A stretch of 64,000 nt of DNA from Pseudomonas azerbaijanoccidentalis (GTDB lineage: Bacteria; Pseudomonadota; Gammaproteobacteria; Pseudomonadales; Pseudomonadaceae). Numbering within the stretch: the stretch's first letter is position 1; every line of letters begins with the position of its first letter. Both the position numbers and the translations under genes were made by a program. The notes under the pieces were generated by a model. The model was not told the DNA's origin and searched no databases. It worked only from the letters and a program-made list of their open reading frames with translations. Shown piece by piece: positions 43,750 to 53,415 of the stretch. The stretch is taken from positions 248,001-312,000 of the forward strand of contig NZ_JAHSTU010000003.1 of the NCBI RefSeq assembly GCF_019145495.1. The letters are read 5' to 3'.

Positions 43750-44904
43750 ATGAGTCCTGCTGAACCGGTTACAGGGTTAATTCTTTCCGGTGGCGGGGCT
43801 CGGGCGGCCTATCAGGTGGGGGTGTTGGCGGCGATTGCCGAGCTGTTGCCGTTGGGCGCGGACAATCCGTTTCCGGTGATTGTCGGCACCTCGGCCGGGG
43901 CGATCAATGCCGTCAGCCTGGCCAGCGGGGCCACGGATTTTCGCGCCGCCATTGAGCGGTTGACTGCGTTCTGGCAAGGCTTTCGCAGCCATCTGGTGTT
44001 GCGCAGCGACTGGCCCGGAGTGATCCGCCAGGCCAGCCGGTTTGTCAGCCACAGTTTGCTGGGCCTTGGCGCTCAGGTGCCGGTGGCGCTGCTCAACAGC
44101 TCGCCACTGCGCGGTTTGCTCAACGACAAATTGCACATGGACGGCATCGCCGAATCCATCGCTCAGAAGCAGTTGCAGGCGGTGGCCGTAACCGCGTTCG
44201 GTTACGAATCGGGTCAGGCCGTGACCTTCTATCAGGGCGGCGGCACCATCGACGCCTGGTTGCGCCATCGCCGGATCGGCATACCGACGCAACTGTCCGT
44301 CGATCATCTGCTCGCCAGTTCGGCCATTCCGTTGTTGTTCGCTCCGGTAAAAATCGGCGAAGAGTATTTCGGCGATGGCGCGGTGCGGCAGTCGGCCCCG
44401 ATCAGCCCGGCATTGCACCTGGGCGCCAGTCGTGTGCTGGTGGTGGGCGTCAGCGGCAACCCGCGTGGCGTCGACCCCGAGCAACCTCTGCAACGCGCCT
44501 ATACCGGGCAACAACCGACCCTGGCGCAGATCGGCGGGCACATGCTCAACAGTACGTTCATTGACAGCCTGGAAAGCGACATCGAGTTGTTGCAGCGTTT
44601 GAATCAGTTCAGCCACCTGATGCCCGACGGTACGCCGACACGCACATTGGGCGTGGCGCCGGTGGAGGTGCTGGTGATTTCACCGAGTCAACCGATCGAC
44701 GAGATTGCCGCGCGTCATCGACAGGAATTGCCGGCAGCGCTGCGTCTGTTTTTGCGTGGGCCGGGGGCGACCAAGACCAGTGGGGCAGGGGTGTTGAGTT
44801 ATTTGCTGTTCGAGGCGGGGTATTGCAGTGAGTTGATTGATTTGGGGCGGCGGGATGCGTTGGCCAATAAGGAGGAGTTGAGTCGGTTTTTGGGGTTGCC
44901 GTAA
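43750..44904 (+). CDS. patatin-like phospholipase
   Basis: 384 residues. Oxyanion hole SGGGARAAYQ, nucleophile motif GTSAG near 49-53 and the catalytic aspartate in FGDGAVRQ near 205. No signal peptide, so cytoplasmic or secreted without one. Probably a lysophospholipase/acyl hydrolase. Follows lpxL by 35 bases on the same strand with its own GGAG, so likely co-transcribed. Confidence 0.93.
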   Translation: MSPAEPVTGLILSGGGARAAYQVGVLAAIAELLPLGADNPFPVIVGTSAGAINAVSLASGATDFRAAIERLTAFWQGFRSHLVLRSDWPGVIRQASRFVSHSLLGLGAQVPVALLNSSPLRGLLNDKLHMDGIAESIAQKQLQAVAVTAFGYESGQAVTFYQGGGTIDAWLRHRRIGIPTQLSVDHLLASSAIPLLFAPVKIGEEYFGDGAVRQSAPISPALHLGASRVLVVGVSGNPRGVDPEQPLQRAYTGQQPTLAQIGGHMLNSTFIDSLESDIELLQRLNQFSHLMPDGTPTRTLGVAPVEVLVISPSQPIDEIAARHRQELPAALRLFLRGPGATKTSGAGVLSYLLFEAGYCSELIDLGRRDALANKEELSRFLGLP

Positions 44905-44907
44905 AGC

Positions 44908-44984
44908 AAAGATCGCAGCCTTCGGCAGCTCCTACAGAGGGAACGCATCCCAATGTAGGAGCTGGCGAAGCCTGCGATCTTTTG
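44908..44984. repeat. REP-type pair, 'GATCGCAGCC' family
   Basis: AAGATCGCAGCCTTCGGCAG at the left, GGAGCTGGCGAAGCCTGCGA at the right, between convergent genes. Confidence 0.88.
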
Positions 44985-44992
44985 ACGTTAAA

Positions 44993-45778
44993 TCAGAAGT
45001 GCACCTTGACCAGGAAGCTGGTCACGCTCTGATCGGTCTTGAAGCCCTGGCTGTCTTCGATACCGTACTTGTTTTTCCAGTAGTCATACTCGACACCGAC
45101 GTACAACTGCTTGGCGCCCAGGTTCAGCGCCTTGCCCAAGTCGTATTTGATCTGTGGGTTGAAGTGCAGGTTGGCGTGGTATTCGCCTTTGTCGTTGACG
45201 TCGTTGTCGACAACCCAATCCATGAAACCGTCGATCAGCACGTCCGAGTCACCCACCGGGATGGTGTAGGACCAGGCCGGAGTGATCTGCCAGACATCGT
45301 CACCCGCGCGGCTGCCTTCGGTGTGACGGTTGTAGAAGTTCAGCTGGAAATAATCGAAGCCAGGAATGGCCAGATCGAAACCCGGACCGATCAAGTAGGA
45401 CTCGGTATCGTCTTCACCGAACTCATAGGTCATGGCCAGCAGCACGTCTTTGATCGGGCCGAATTCCAGCTTCTGATCGAAGATCTTGTTGAACGACAAA
45501 CGCGGGCTGAACTCGCCGTAGTGAGTGTTCTCACCCGCGAAAGAGTCTTCCTTGCCGTTGTAGAAGATCTTGTCGATGAAGAAGAAGTTGTCGCCGTATT
45601 TCCAGCCATCGGCGTGTTCGAAGGTCACCGTCTGCTGAATGCGCGGATTGACCTGAAAGTCCTTGCCGTAAAGGTAGGTCAAGCTGTTGTCTTGCCATTG
45701 CAGCAGATCGCCCGCCATGGCCTGGCCCCCAGCCAGCATCGAACCCGCCAGCATCAGGCTAGTGCACGTACGTTTCAT
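44993..45778 (-). CDS. Tsx/OmpK-family nucleoside-channel porin (copy 1)
   Basis: 261 residues with a signal peptide ending GQAMA and an outer-membrane beta barrel finishing in Phe (SFLVKVHF). Sequence landmarks of the nucleoside-channel family: SLTYLYGKDF, FEHADGWKYGDNFFF, YLIGPGFDL. About three quarters identical by eye to the copy at 46153. ATG 45778 with GGGAG eight bases upstream. In a purine cluster, it probably passes purines, nucleosides or urate across the outer membrane. Confidence 0.92.
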   Translation of the reverse strand: MKRTCTSLMLAGSMLAGGQAMAGDLLQWQDNSLTYLYGKDFQVNPRIQQTVTFEHADGWKYGDNFFFIDKIFYNGKEDSFAGENTHYGEFSPRLSFNKIFDQKLEFGPIKDVLLAMTYEFGEDDTESYLIGPGFDLAIPGFDYFQLNFYNRHTEGSRAGDDVWQITPAWSYTIPVGDSDVLIDGFMDWVVDNDVNDKGEYHANLHFNPQIKYDLGKALNLGAKQLYVGVEYDYWKNKYGIEDSQGFKTDQSVTSFLVKVHF

Positions 45779-46152
45779 TCGGTTGCTCCCAAAAAGTAGG
45801 TGTTCCACGTGTTTTTTTAAGGTCGGCGCTCTGGTGTGGCGCCTTTTTCTGTTTCGGTAAAAAAATCATCCATTCGGTCAGCTTTCATGCAGTAAGCAAG
45901 AGCTGCGCCAAGGCATGTCAAAAACAAAAAACTCCCGTTCGGCTGCTCAAAAACAGTCGATTGAGAGTGGTTTGGGGATGCCTTGATACCGTCCAGAGCC
46001 GGGATAAGTTGGCTTTCTGGTCAGGAATTAAATCCGGGCTTTTTTTTAAAGCGGATTCAGGCGGCCGCGGAGAATACTGACTCCTTGGCCAGGTCTCAAG
46101 TGCCCCGCAACAGCGCACCGACGACAGGTTTGGGGCGCAGTTGCGGGTCATC
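45779..46152. other. 374-base gap between the two Tsx-like genes
   Basis: No gene. A hairpin with T6 near 45932-45937 (minus strand) may end the upstream gene, and a TTGACA on the minus strand (45916-45921) looks like the -35 box of copy 1, though its -10 is poor. A second hairpin AATCCGCTTT/AAAGCCCGGATT lies near 46031-46057. Confidence 0.5.
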
Positions 46153-46938
46153 TTAGAAATGCACCTTCACCAGCAGGCTGGTGGTGTTTTCATTGGTGTC
46201 GAGGTTGCCGTTGTTTTCGATGCCGTATTTGTCTTTCCAGTAGCTGTACTCGGCGCCGACATACACCTGTTTCTCGCGCCAGCCGAGGGCTTTGCCCAGG
46301 TCGTATTTGATTTGCGGGTTAACGTGCACGTTGGCGTGGTAAGTGCCGTGGGCGTTCTCGTCGTTGTCCACGACCCAGTCGATGTAACCGTCGATCAACA
46401 CGCTCGAATTGCCCACTGGAATGGTGTACGACCAGGCCGGGGTGATCTGCCAGACATCGTCGCCGGCGCGTGAGCCTTCGGTGTGGCGGTTATAGAAATT
46501 CAAGGTGAAAAAGTTGAAGCCAGGTACGGCGAGATCGAAGCCGGGACCGATCAGGTAGGCCTCGGTGTCGTCTTCGCCATTCTCGTAGGTCATGGCCAGC
46601 AGAACGTCCTTGATCGGGCCGAATTCGAAACGGCGGTCGAGGATTTTGCCGAGGGAGAGGCGCGGGCTGAATTCGCCGTAATAGGCGTGGACGCCTTTGT
46701 TGCGGTCTTTTTCGCCGTTGTAGTAGGTGCTGTCGATGAACATGAAGTTGTCGCCGTACTTCCAGCGGTCGGCGTGTTCGAAGGTGATCGTCTGCTGGAT
46801 CGACGGGTTGACCGCAAAATCCTTGCCGTACAGATAGCTCACGCTGTTGGTCTGCCACAGCAGTAAATCGCCGGCCATGGCCTGGCTGGCCGCCAGAAGT
46901 CCACTGCCCAACAGCATGCTGGTTTGTGTACGAATCAT
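46153..46938 (-). CDS. Tsx/OmpK-family nucleoside-channel porin (copy 2)
   Basis: 261 residues, signal peptide ending SQAMA, same barrel landmarks as copy 1 (SVSYLYGKDF, FEHADRWKYGDNFMF, LLVKVHF). ATG 46938 with GGGAG six bases upstream. A (AAN)5 tract sits just before the ribosome site. Its position next to the urate permease suggests a purine substrate. Confidence 0.92.
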   Translation of the reverse strand: MIRTQTSMLLGSGLLAASQAMAGDLLLWQTNSVSYLYGKDFAVNPSIQQTITFEHADRWKYGDNFMFIDSTYYNGEKDRNKGVHAYYGEFSPRLSLGKILDRRFEFGPIKDVLLAMTYENGEDDTEAYLIGPGFDLAVPGFNFFTLNFYNRHTEGSRAGDDVWQITPAWSYTIPVGNSSVLIDGYIDWVVDNDENAHGTYHANVHVNPQIKYDLGKALGWREKQVYVGAEYSYWKDKYGIENNGNLDTNENTTSLLVKVHF

Positions 46939-46950
46939 CTGTTGCTCCCT

Positions 46951-46966
46951 CTTGTTTTTATTGTTT
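46951..46966 (-). promoter_or_regulatory. Hfq/Crc-type A-rich motif at Tsx copy 2
   Basis: The mRNA reads AAACAATAAAAACAAG, five AAN repeats, directly before the ribosome site GGGAG. In Pseudomonas such CA motifs recruit Hfq with Crc to block translation when preferred carbon is present. Confidence 0.6.
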
Positions 46967-46987
46967 GAGGCGCAGGCAGCCCCGCCC

Positions 46988-47081
46988 CTTGTGGGAGCGG
47001 GCCTGCTCGCGAAAGCGGTTTGCCAGTCAACATTGATGCTGGATGTGCCGACCTCTTCGCGAGCAAGCCCGCTCCCACATG
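46988..47081. repeat. REP-type pair, 'GGGAGC' family
   Basis: CTTGTGGGAGCGGGCCTGCT at the left, GAGCAAGCCCGCTCCCACAT at the right, between the porin and permease genes. Confidence 0.9.
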
Positions 47082-47099
47082 GGTTTGTGTTGTTACTTG

Positions 47100-48452
47100 T
47101 TAGTGCGCGTGGCAGTCGTTGATCGCCGCGCGTTCGCGGCCGCCGAGGATGTTGAACAGCAGGTTCAGCGCCAGTGCACTCAACGTCGCCATGGCAATTC
47201 CGCTGTGGGTGATCGGGCTCATCCACAGGGGCAGGTGGGCGAAAAACTCCGGACGCACCACCGGGATCAGGCCCATGCCGATGCTCACCGCCACCAGCAA
47301 CTGGTTGCGACGGTCGCCGATGTCGGCTTCCTGGAGAATCTTGATCCCTGTGGCCGCGACCATGCCGAACATCGCAATCGCCGCACCGCCCAGTACCGCG
47401 GGCGGAATTGAAGCTACGAGGAACGCGGCTTTGGGCAGCAGGCTCAGGACGATCAACAAACCACCGGCGACGATGGTCACCGAACGGCAGCGCACGCCGG
47501 TCATCTGCACCAGGCCGATGTTCTGGGCGAAGGAGGAGTGGGTGAAGGTGTTGAAAAAACCGGCAAAGAACGAGGCGCCGGCATCACACAGCAAGCCGCG
47601 GCGCAGCATGCGTGGGCACACTTCCTGACCGGTGATCTTGCCCAGTGCGAGGAACATCCCGGTGGACTCGACAAAAATGATCACCACGACGAGGCACATC
47701 GACAGGATCGGTGCGAGTTCGAACTTCGGCATGCCGAAGTGCAGCGGGGTGACGAATTGCAGCCATGGCGCCTGGGCCATGCCGCTCAGGTCAACCATGC
47801 CGAGCACGCCGCAGAGCACGTAGCCCAGGCACATGCCGATCAGCACGGAAATGTTGACCCAGAAACCGCGCATGAAGCGGTGCACCAAGAGGATGGTACC
47901 CAGCACCAGTGCGGCGATAGTCAGGTAAATCGGTGAACCGAATTGAGTGGCGCCAGCACCGCCGCCGGCCCAGTTCACGGCCACGGGGAACAGCGACAAA
48001 CCGATCGAGGTGATGACCGTGCCGGTCACCAAAGGCGGGAAGAAGCGCACGACCTTGGACATGAACGGCGCGATGATCATGCCGAAGAATCCGGCGGCGA
48101 TGGTTGCACCGAAGATACCTTGCAAGCCGATACCGGGCATGCCGGCCATGGCGACCATGCTGCCGACGGCGGCGAAGCTGGCGCCCATCATCACCGGCAT
48201 GCGGATGCCCATGGGGCCGATGCCGAGCGACTGAACGATAGTGGCGATACCGGCGACCAGCAGGTCGGCGTTGATCAGGAAGGCGATTTCTTCACGACTC
48301 AGGCCAGCGGCCTGTCCGATGATCAGCGGCACCGCGATGGCGCCACCGTACATCAGCAGAACATGTTGCAAACCGACCAGAATCAGTTGCAAAAGGGGCA
48401 AACGCTGAATGGCGGGTGCGTCGGGGATGCGCGCTTTGGAGAGCTCGGACAT
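47100..48452 (-). CDS. NCS2-family urate/xanthine permease
   Basis: 450 residues. The family opening LVGLQHVLLMYGGAIAVPLI and the QNIGLVQMTGV motif of nucleobase-ascorbate transporters are present, with FVESTGMFLALGKI carrying the substrate-binding Glu. Context (PuuD and the allantoin genes) favours urate or xanthine as substrate. ATG 48452 with CGAGG eight bases upstream; the leader before it has an AAGAATAAAAAAG tract. Predicted 14 membrane segments by family. Confidence 0.93.
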   Translation of the reverse strand: MSELSKARIPDAPAIQRLPLLQLILVGLQHVLLMYGGAIAVPLIIGQAAGLSREEIAFLINADLLVAGIATIVQSLGIGPMGIRMPVMMGASFAAVGSMVAMAGMPGIGLQGIFGATIAAGFFGMIIAPFMSKVVRFFPPLVTGTVITSIGLSLFPVAVNWAGGGAGATQFGSPIYLTIAALVLGTILLVHRFMRGFWVNISVLIGMCLGYVLCGVLGMVDLSGMAQAPWLQFVTPLHFGMPKFELAPILSMCLVVVIIFVESTGMFLALGKITGQEVCPRMLRRGLLCDAGASFFAGFFNTFTHSSFAQNIGLVQMTGVRCRSVTIVAGGLLIVLSLLPKAAFLVASIPPAVLGGAAIAMFGMVAATGIKILQEADIGDRRNQLLVAVSIGMGLIPVVRPEFFAHLPLWMSPITHSGIAMATLSALALNLLFNILGGRERAAINDCHAH

Positions 48453-48512
48453 GCAACACCTCGGATCTTTTTTATTCTTGTGATTTTGTGCATCAGGGTG
48501 ACCGCGGCGCGG

Positions 48513-48580
48513 CCAATCGCGGGCAAGCCAGCTCCCACAGGATTCAGGTGATCCTTGTGGGAGCGGGCTTGCCCGCGATG
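48513..48580. repeat. REP-type pair, 'GGGAGC' family
   Basis: TCGCGGGCAAGCCAGCTCCC at the left, TGTGGGAGCGGGCTTGCCCG at the right, with only about 16 bases between. Confidence 0.9.
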
Positions 48581-48591
48581 CGTCTCAACGA

Positions 48592-49896
48592 TTAATTGGT
48601 CGGAGCTCCCTGTGCAACCCAGGCACCGAGCAGGTCACGTTCCTGCTGGGTCATCTGGGTGATGTTGCCCAGTGGCATGATCTGGCTGGCGACGGCTTGA
48701 GCCTGGATGCGCGCCGCGTTCTGGCGGATCTGCTCGGGGGTGTCGAACATCACACCAGCCGGCGCGGCGCTGAACAGTGGGCTGGTCGGTTTTGCCGAAT
48801 GGCAAACCGAGCAGCGTTCCTGAATCACGCTGTGCACCTTGTCGAAACCGGGACCGGCGTTGGATGCCTGTGCCGGAGCGGTTGCAGGTGCCTCGGCAGG
48901 TTTGGCTTCAGTCGGTTTCAAGCCACCGCCCACTGCGGTTTCCGGCAATGGCTGGTATTCGATGGCAGCAGGTGCCTTGGCCACTTCAGGGGCGCTGGAC
49001 ATCGGCTTCGGACCGGACACATAAGCCAGGCAAATCATGCCCACCGCTGCCACGGGCAGGGTCCAGGCAAATTTGTGGCTGTCGTGACGGGTGTTGAAGT
49101 AGTGACGCACCAACACCGCCAGAACCGCGATCCCGGCCAGGATCAACCAGTTGTACTGGCTGCCGTAAGTGCTCGGGAAGTGGTTGCTGATCATGATGAA
49201 CAGCACGGGCAAGGTGAAGTAGTTGTTGTGACGCGAACGCAGCAAGCCTTTGGCTGGCAGCGCCGGATCAGGTGTGCGGTTCTCGGCGATGGCCGCTACC
49301 AGTGCGCGTTGCGCCGGCATGATGATGCGGAATACGTTGCCGACCATGATGGTGCCGATGATCGCGCCGACGTGCAGGTACGCACCACGACCGCTGAACA
49401 CTTTGCTGAAGCCATAGGCCGCGGCGATGATCAGAACGAACAGGATGGCGCCAAGCAGGGCAGGGCGTTTGCCCAGGGCCGAGTCGCAGAGGAAGGAGTA
49501 GATGAACCAGCCGATGAACAGCGAGCCGATACCGATGGCCACGCCTTCAGGACCGCTCAGGGTGCTGCCCGGAGCCAGCAGGTAGAGCGTCGGGTTGGAG
49601 TAGAACACCACGCACAGCAGCGCGATACCCGACATCCAGGTGAAGTAGGCTTCCCATTTGAACCAGTGCAGGTTGTCCGGCATGGTCGGTGGAGCCAGTT
49701 TGTATTTTTCCAGGTGGTAGATACCGCCGCCGTGGATCGCCCACAAATCACCGGCCAGACCGCTTTTCGGGTTGACCCGATTGAGGTTGTTTTCCAGCCA
49801 GACGAAGTAGAACGATGCGCCGATCCAGGCCACACCAGTAATCATATGAACCCAGCGCACGCTCAGGTTCAGCCATTCCAACAGATGTGCTTCCAC
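48592..49896 (-). CDS. puuD: membrane urate hydroxylase PuuD with fused cytochrome c
   Basis: 434 residues. About eight membrane helices (residues 1-310) carry the PuuD signatures EWLNLSVRWVHMITGVAWIG and HGGGIYHLEKYK; a flexible Ala/Pro linker (about 320-355) joins a cytochrome c domain with CSVCH near 370. It oxidises urate to 5-hydroxyisourate and passes electrons to the respiratory chain, replacing cofactor-free uricase. Start is GTG 49896 with GAGAGG upstream. Confidence 0.95.
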   Translation of the reverse strand: MEAHLLEWLNLSVRWVHMITGVAWIGASFYFVWLENNLNRVNPKSGLAGDLWAIHGGGIYHLEKYKLAPPTMPDNLHWFKWEAYFTWMSGIALLCVVFYSNPTLYLLAPGSTLSGPEGVAIGIGSLFIGWFIYSFLCDSALGKRPALLGAILFVLIIAAAYGFSKVFSGRGAYLHVGAIIGTIMVGNVFRIIMPAQRALVAAIAENRTPDPALPAKGLLRSRHNNYFTLPVLFIMISNHFPSTYGSQYNWLILAGIAVLAVLVRHYFNTRHDSHKFAWTLPVAAVGMICLAYVSGPKPMSSAPEVAKAPAAIEYQPLPETAVGGGLKPTEAKPAEAPATAPAQASNAGPGFDKVHSVIQERCSVCHSAKPTSPLFSAAPAGVMFDTPEQIRQNAARIQAQAVASQIMPLGNITQMTQQERDLLGAWVAQGAPTN

Positions 49897-49946
49897 AGTC
49901 TTTACCTCTCGCCTGTCACTCTGTTGTCGAGTGATCAGACCTTCTC

Positions 49947-50450
49947 TTATTGGTGGGGGGCGAGGATCAAACGCTCATCCTCTTTGAAAAAATGCTCATC
50001 GCAGTTATTGCCTGTGCCACTGCGATCAACCACCAGGAAGTCATCCCGCTTTTCGATCGTCAGCACCGGGTGGTGCCAAACGCCGCGATGGTAATTAATG
50101 CCCTGCCTGCCGTTGGTGACGAAGGCGCGGACCAAGCCTGATACAGGTTCATCGCCAAGTGGCGCGACCACGATCAGAAAGGGGTTGCCGAGCAGCGGAA
50201 TGAAAGCCTGGCTGCCCAGCGGGTGACGCTCCAGCATGCAGACGGTCAGCGGCATGTCCTGCGCGTCGGCGCGGAAGATGCTGATGATCGCGTTGTCCTC
50301 TGGCTTGGCGGTTTCGACCGTGGCCAGTTTATGGAAGCGCATGGTCGAACCGTTGTTGATCATGAAGTGATCGCTGCCGTCGGTTTCGATCACGTCACCG
50401 AAAGGGGCGAAGGCTTCTTTGGTCAGCGGTTCAATCGTCAGTGTGCGCAT
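49947..50450 (-). CDS. allA: ureidoglycolate lyase
   Basis: 167 residues of cupin fold, starting MRTLTIEPLTKEAFAPFGDVIE. Conserved LERHPLGSQAFIPL and NYHRGVWHHPV match AllA. It splits ureidoglycolate to glyoxylate and urea, the last step of the route encoded here. ATG 50450; an in-frame TTG at 50468 would hide the ribosome site. Confidence 0.94.
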   Translation of the reverse strand: MRTLTIEPLTKEAFAPFGDVIETDGSDHFMINNGSTMRFHKLATVETAKPEDNAIISIFRADAQDMPLTVCMLERHPLGSQAFIPLLGNPFLIVVAPLGDEPVSGLVRAFVTNGRQGINYHRGVWHHPVLTIEKRDDFLVVDRSGTGNNCDEHFFKEDERLILAPHQ

Positions 50451-50493
50451 GCTGTTCTTCTTTTCCAAATTCGTATTCGGTTGACTGCGTTCC

Positions 50494-50579
50494 CTGTAGG
50501 AGCTGGCGAAGCCTGCGATCTTTTGACTTTGCTTTTTAAGATCAAGATCAAAAGATCGCAGGCTGCGCCAGCTCCTATA
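50494..50579. repeat. REP-type pair, 'GATCGCAGCC' family
   Basis: TGTAGGAGCTGGCGAAGCCT at the left, GATCGCAGGCTGCGCCAGCT at the right, inside the catabolic gene cluster between alc and allA. Confidence 0.88.
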
Positions 50580-50588
50580 GGCTCAGCA

Positions 50589-51584
50589 TTACTTCGCGAC
50601 TTTGCCCAAAACGCGCAGACGGCTCACACCACCATCTGGGAACACGTTCAGGCGGATGTGGGTGATTGGGCCCAGTGCCTTGATCTGCTCGGCGAAGGTG
50701 TGTTCGGCGTGCATTTCCAGCTTCTGGCTTGGCAGCAGTTCGCGCCAGAACAGCGACTGGGTTTCGATCTGGCTGTCGGTGCCGCCCTTCACGAACGCGC
50801 CCTGGATCGAGCAAGTGTCCGGGTAGTTGCCCTTGAAGTGCAGGGTGTCGACGATGATTTTCTCGATCTCGCCCGGGTGGCCCAGCGCGACGATGACCCA
50901 GTCATTGCCCGGAGTACGACGACGTGCAGTTTCCCAGCCGTCGCCCATGTTGATGCCACGGCCCGGGTTGAGGATGTTGCTCATGCGGCCGAAGTGTTCG
51001 TCGGAGCAGGCGAGGGCGCGGCCACCGTTGAGGGCTGCAGCCAGGTCGACTTGCTCGTTGTCGCCGACAGCCGACCAGTCACGGTGCGGAACGCCGTACA
51101 CGCGCAGACGGGCAACACCGCCGTCCGGGTAGATGTTGAAGCGCAGGTGGCTGAACGCTTGGTCGTTGCTGATTTCGTGGTAGTGGTGGCTGTTGCCTTG
51201 CAGCTCGACGGCCGACAGCACTTCAGTCCACTGGGTGTTTTCGTTCGGCTCGCCTTCCGCCAGGAAACAGGCTTCCAGGGAGGCCGATGGCGGGAAGTTA
51301 CCGGTGAAGAATGAAGTGTCGATGTCGACGCCCTTGATCGAACCCGGTACGCCCAGGCGGATCACAGCGCTGTCGTAGCCTTCGAAGCGCTTGCGGCGCG
51401 ATTCCCAGCCGTCCATCCACTTGCCGTTGTCATCGAACACGCCCTCCTTCCATACGGCCGGGGTCGGTTGGAACAGACGATTGGCGTCTGCGAACCAGTC
51501 ATCGGTGACCGAAATGATTTTGGTGCCCAGGCGGGCATCGGCCAGGTTGACGAACTTCTCGAAAGGTACGGCGTAAGCTTTCAT
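50589..51584 (-). CDS. alc: allantoicase
   Basis: 331 residues built of two similar halves, each a jelly-roll with [18 protein letters not shown] and [18 protein letters not shown]. It hydrolyses allantoate to ureidoglycolate and urea. ATG 51584; its AAGAAG ribosome site is weak. Eighty-eight bases after uraD. Confidence 0.95.
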   Translation of the reverse strand: MKAYAVPFEKFVNLADARLGTKIISVTDDWFADANRLFQPTPAVWKEGVFDDNGKWMDGWESRRKRFEGYDSAVIRLGVPGSIKGVDIDTSFFTGNFPPSASLEACFLAEGEPNENTQWTEVLSAVELQGNSHHYHEISNDQAFSHLRFNIYPDGGVARLRVYGVPHRDWSAVGDNEQVDLAAALNGGRALACSDEHFGRMSNILNPGRGINMGDGWETARRRTPGNDWVIVALGHPGEIEKIIVDTLHFKGNYPDTCSIQGAFVKGGTDSQIETQSLFWRELLPSQKLEMHAEHTFAEQIKALGPITHIRLNVFPDGGVSRLRVLGKVAK

Positions 51585-51672
51585 TCTTCTTGTCTGCCTT
51601 TAAATAAGTGGCTTGGGATGCTTGCAGTGCCCTGGGTGCTTTCTGCGTTTAAGAACACTCGGGCAAGGCTTG

Positions 51673-52188
51673 CTATAGGGTCAGTAATCGGAACAGGGCG
51701 ATCTTGTTGATCTCCGCCAGCGCGCATTTGAATTCGGTCTCGACCGAGTTGTGAATGCGCGTTTCGAACGCTGCGAGGATCTGATGCCGGTTGCTGCCTT
51801 TTACCGCCATGATGAAGGGAAACTTGAACTTGGCTTTGTAGGCGTCGTTCAGCTCGGTGAAGCGTTGGAACTCTTCGGCCGTGCATTGGTGAATACCGGC
51901 GCCAGCCTGTTCATGGGTGCTGGCTTCGGTCAGTTGGCCCTGGACGGCGGCTTTGCCGGCCAGGTCCGGGTGAGCGTTGATCAGGGCCAGTTGGCTTTCG
52001 TGATCAGCACTCAACAGGATGTCGCTCATGCGCTGGTGCAGGGTTTCGATGTCGTCGATCGAAGCGTCCTGGCCCAGGTCGAAGGCCTTTTCGGCGACCC
52101 ATGGCGAATGTTCGTAGATGTCGGCGAAAGCGGCGACGAACGCGTCACGGCTCAGGCTCGAAGGTTTGACGGTTTGAAAGGTGCTCAT
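51673..52188 (-). CDS. uraD: OHCU decarboxylase
   Basis: 171 residues. The catalytic His is in NAHPDLAGKAA near 72 and the conserved KFPFIMAVKG follows. It converts OHCU to (S)-allantoin. The ATG overlaps the puuE stop by four bases, so the two are coupled. Confidence 0.95.
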   Translation of the reverse strand: MSTFQTVKPSSLSRDAFVAAFADIYEHSPWVAEKAFDLGQDASIDDIETLHQRMSDILLSADHESQLALINAHPDLAGKAAVQGQLTEASTHEQAGAGIHQCTAEEFQRFTELNDAYKAKFKFPFIMAVKGSNRHQILAAFETRIHNSVETEFKCALAEINKIALFRLLTL

Positions 52189-53111
52189 TTGGCAGCCCCT
52201 GTGTACGGGTGGGTTTCTTGCCAGTGGCGCGCGATGTCGACGCGACGGCTGAACCACACCTGTTCATGACTTTTAGCGTATTCGATAAAGCGCTTGAGCG
52301 AGGCCAGACGCGCCGGACGGCCGATCAGGCGGCAGTGCAGGCCGATCGACAACATTTTCGGCGCTTCGGCACCCTCGGCGTACAGCACATCGAACGCATC
52401 TTTGAGGTATTCGAAGAAATCGTCGCCCTTGTTGAAACCCTGGACCTGGGTGAAGCGCATGTCGTTGGTGTCCAGCGTGTACGGGATCACCAGGTGCGGC
52501 TTGCCGGTCGGGTTGTTCGGTTCCCAGTAGGGCAGGTCGTCGTCATAGGTATCGCAGTCGTAGAGGAAACCGCCTTCTTCCATCACCAGTTTGCGGGTGT
52601 TGGGGCCGGTGCGACCGGTGTACCAGCCGAGCGGACGCTCACCGGTGATTTCGGTGAGGATGCGGATCGCTTCGAGCATGTGCTCGCGTTCCTGGGCTTC
52701 ATCCATGTACTGGTAGTCGATCCAGCGGTAGCCGTGGCTGCAGATCTCATGGCCGGCATCGACCATTGCGCGGATCACGTCCGGGTGACGCTGGGCGGCC
52801 ATGGCGACGGCGAAGATGGTCAGAGGAATGTCGAATTCCTTGAACAACTTCAAAATCCGCCAGACGCCGGCACGGCTGCCATACTCGTAAAGGGATTCCA
52901 TGCTCATGTTGCGAGCGCCTTGCAGCGGCTGGGCGGACACCATTTCCGAGAGGAACGCTTCGGACTCTTTGTCGCCGTGCAAAATGTTGCGCTCGCCGCC
53001 TTCTTCGTAATTGAGTACGAACGACAGGGCGATGCGGGCATTGCCCGGCCAGTGTGGGTGCGGAGGGTTACTGCCGTAACCGATCAGGTCGCGAGGGTAG
53101 TCAGCGCTCAC
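52185..53111 (-). CDS. puuE: cofactor-free allantoinase PuuE
   Basis: 308 residues of polysaccharide-deacetylase fold, beginning (V)SADYPRDLIGYGSNPPHP as in the family. GTG start 53111 with GGAAG upstream; in-frame codons to 53261 extend into the promoter region and are rejected. Hydrolyses allantoin to allantoate without the metal centre of classical allantoinase. First gene of the operon puuE-uraD-alc-allA. Confidence 0.95.
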   Translation of the reverse strand: MSADYPRDLIGYGSNPPHPHWPGNARIALSFVLNYEEGGERNILHGDKESEAFLSEMVSAQPLQGARNMSMESLYEYGSRAGVWRILKLFKEFDIPLTIFAVAMAAQRHPDVIRAMVDAGHEICSHGYRWIDYQYMDEAQEREHMLEAIRILTEITGERPLGWYTGRTGPNTRKLVMEEGGFLYDCDTYDDDLPYWEPNNPTGKPHLVIPYTLDTNDMRFTQVQGFNKGDDFFEYLKDAFDVLYAEGAEAPKMLSIGLHCRLIGRPARLASLKRFIEYAKSHEQVWFSRRVDIARHWQETHPYTGAAK

Positions 53112-53199
53112 TGCAGTCTTCCTTCTTATATTCGTGGTGACAGTTGGTGTGACGCGACTAAAGGTTGGATCACTGGCTGGCGTCACAGCGATGGGTTGA

Positions 53200-53209
53200 T
53201 TGTATACAA
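53200..53209. promoter_or_regulatory. candidate purine-gene operator at puuE
   Basis: TTGTATACAA, a perfect 10-bp palindrome, about 90 bases upstream of the puuE start. Its centre contains a minus-strand TATACA box. Confidence 0.65.
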
Positions 53210-53405
53210 CTTTATATTCACTTTGTAAGCCTGATTTTTTGCATTTTTCGTTAACGGTCATCTTGACGTGGTATTGACACGCACCTGCAAGAAACCTGCC
53301 TGACTGGTCAGTTAATGATTGCTGGGTTCAGAGAACATAAGGTTGCGCAGGAAACTGGCGGAATTTCTGTCGATGGCGCTGTCGGCGGTAAAAATGTCGT
53401 TTTTA

Positions 53406-53415
53406 TTGTGTACAA
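53406..53415. promoter_or_regulatory. candidate purine-gene operator at uraH
   Basis: TTGTGTACAA, with flanking A/T extending the arms to ATTGT/ACAAT. It overlaps a plus-strand TACAAT -10 box. Confidence 0.65.

Noticed and set aside
45835..45860. GGCGC/GCGCC with T5 as a plus-strand terminator
   Set aside because: No plus-strand gene leads to it; it more likely belongs to the leader structure of the porin gene.
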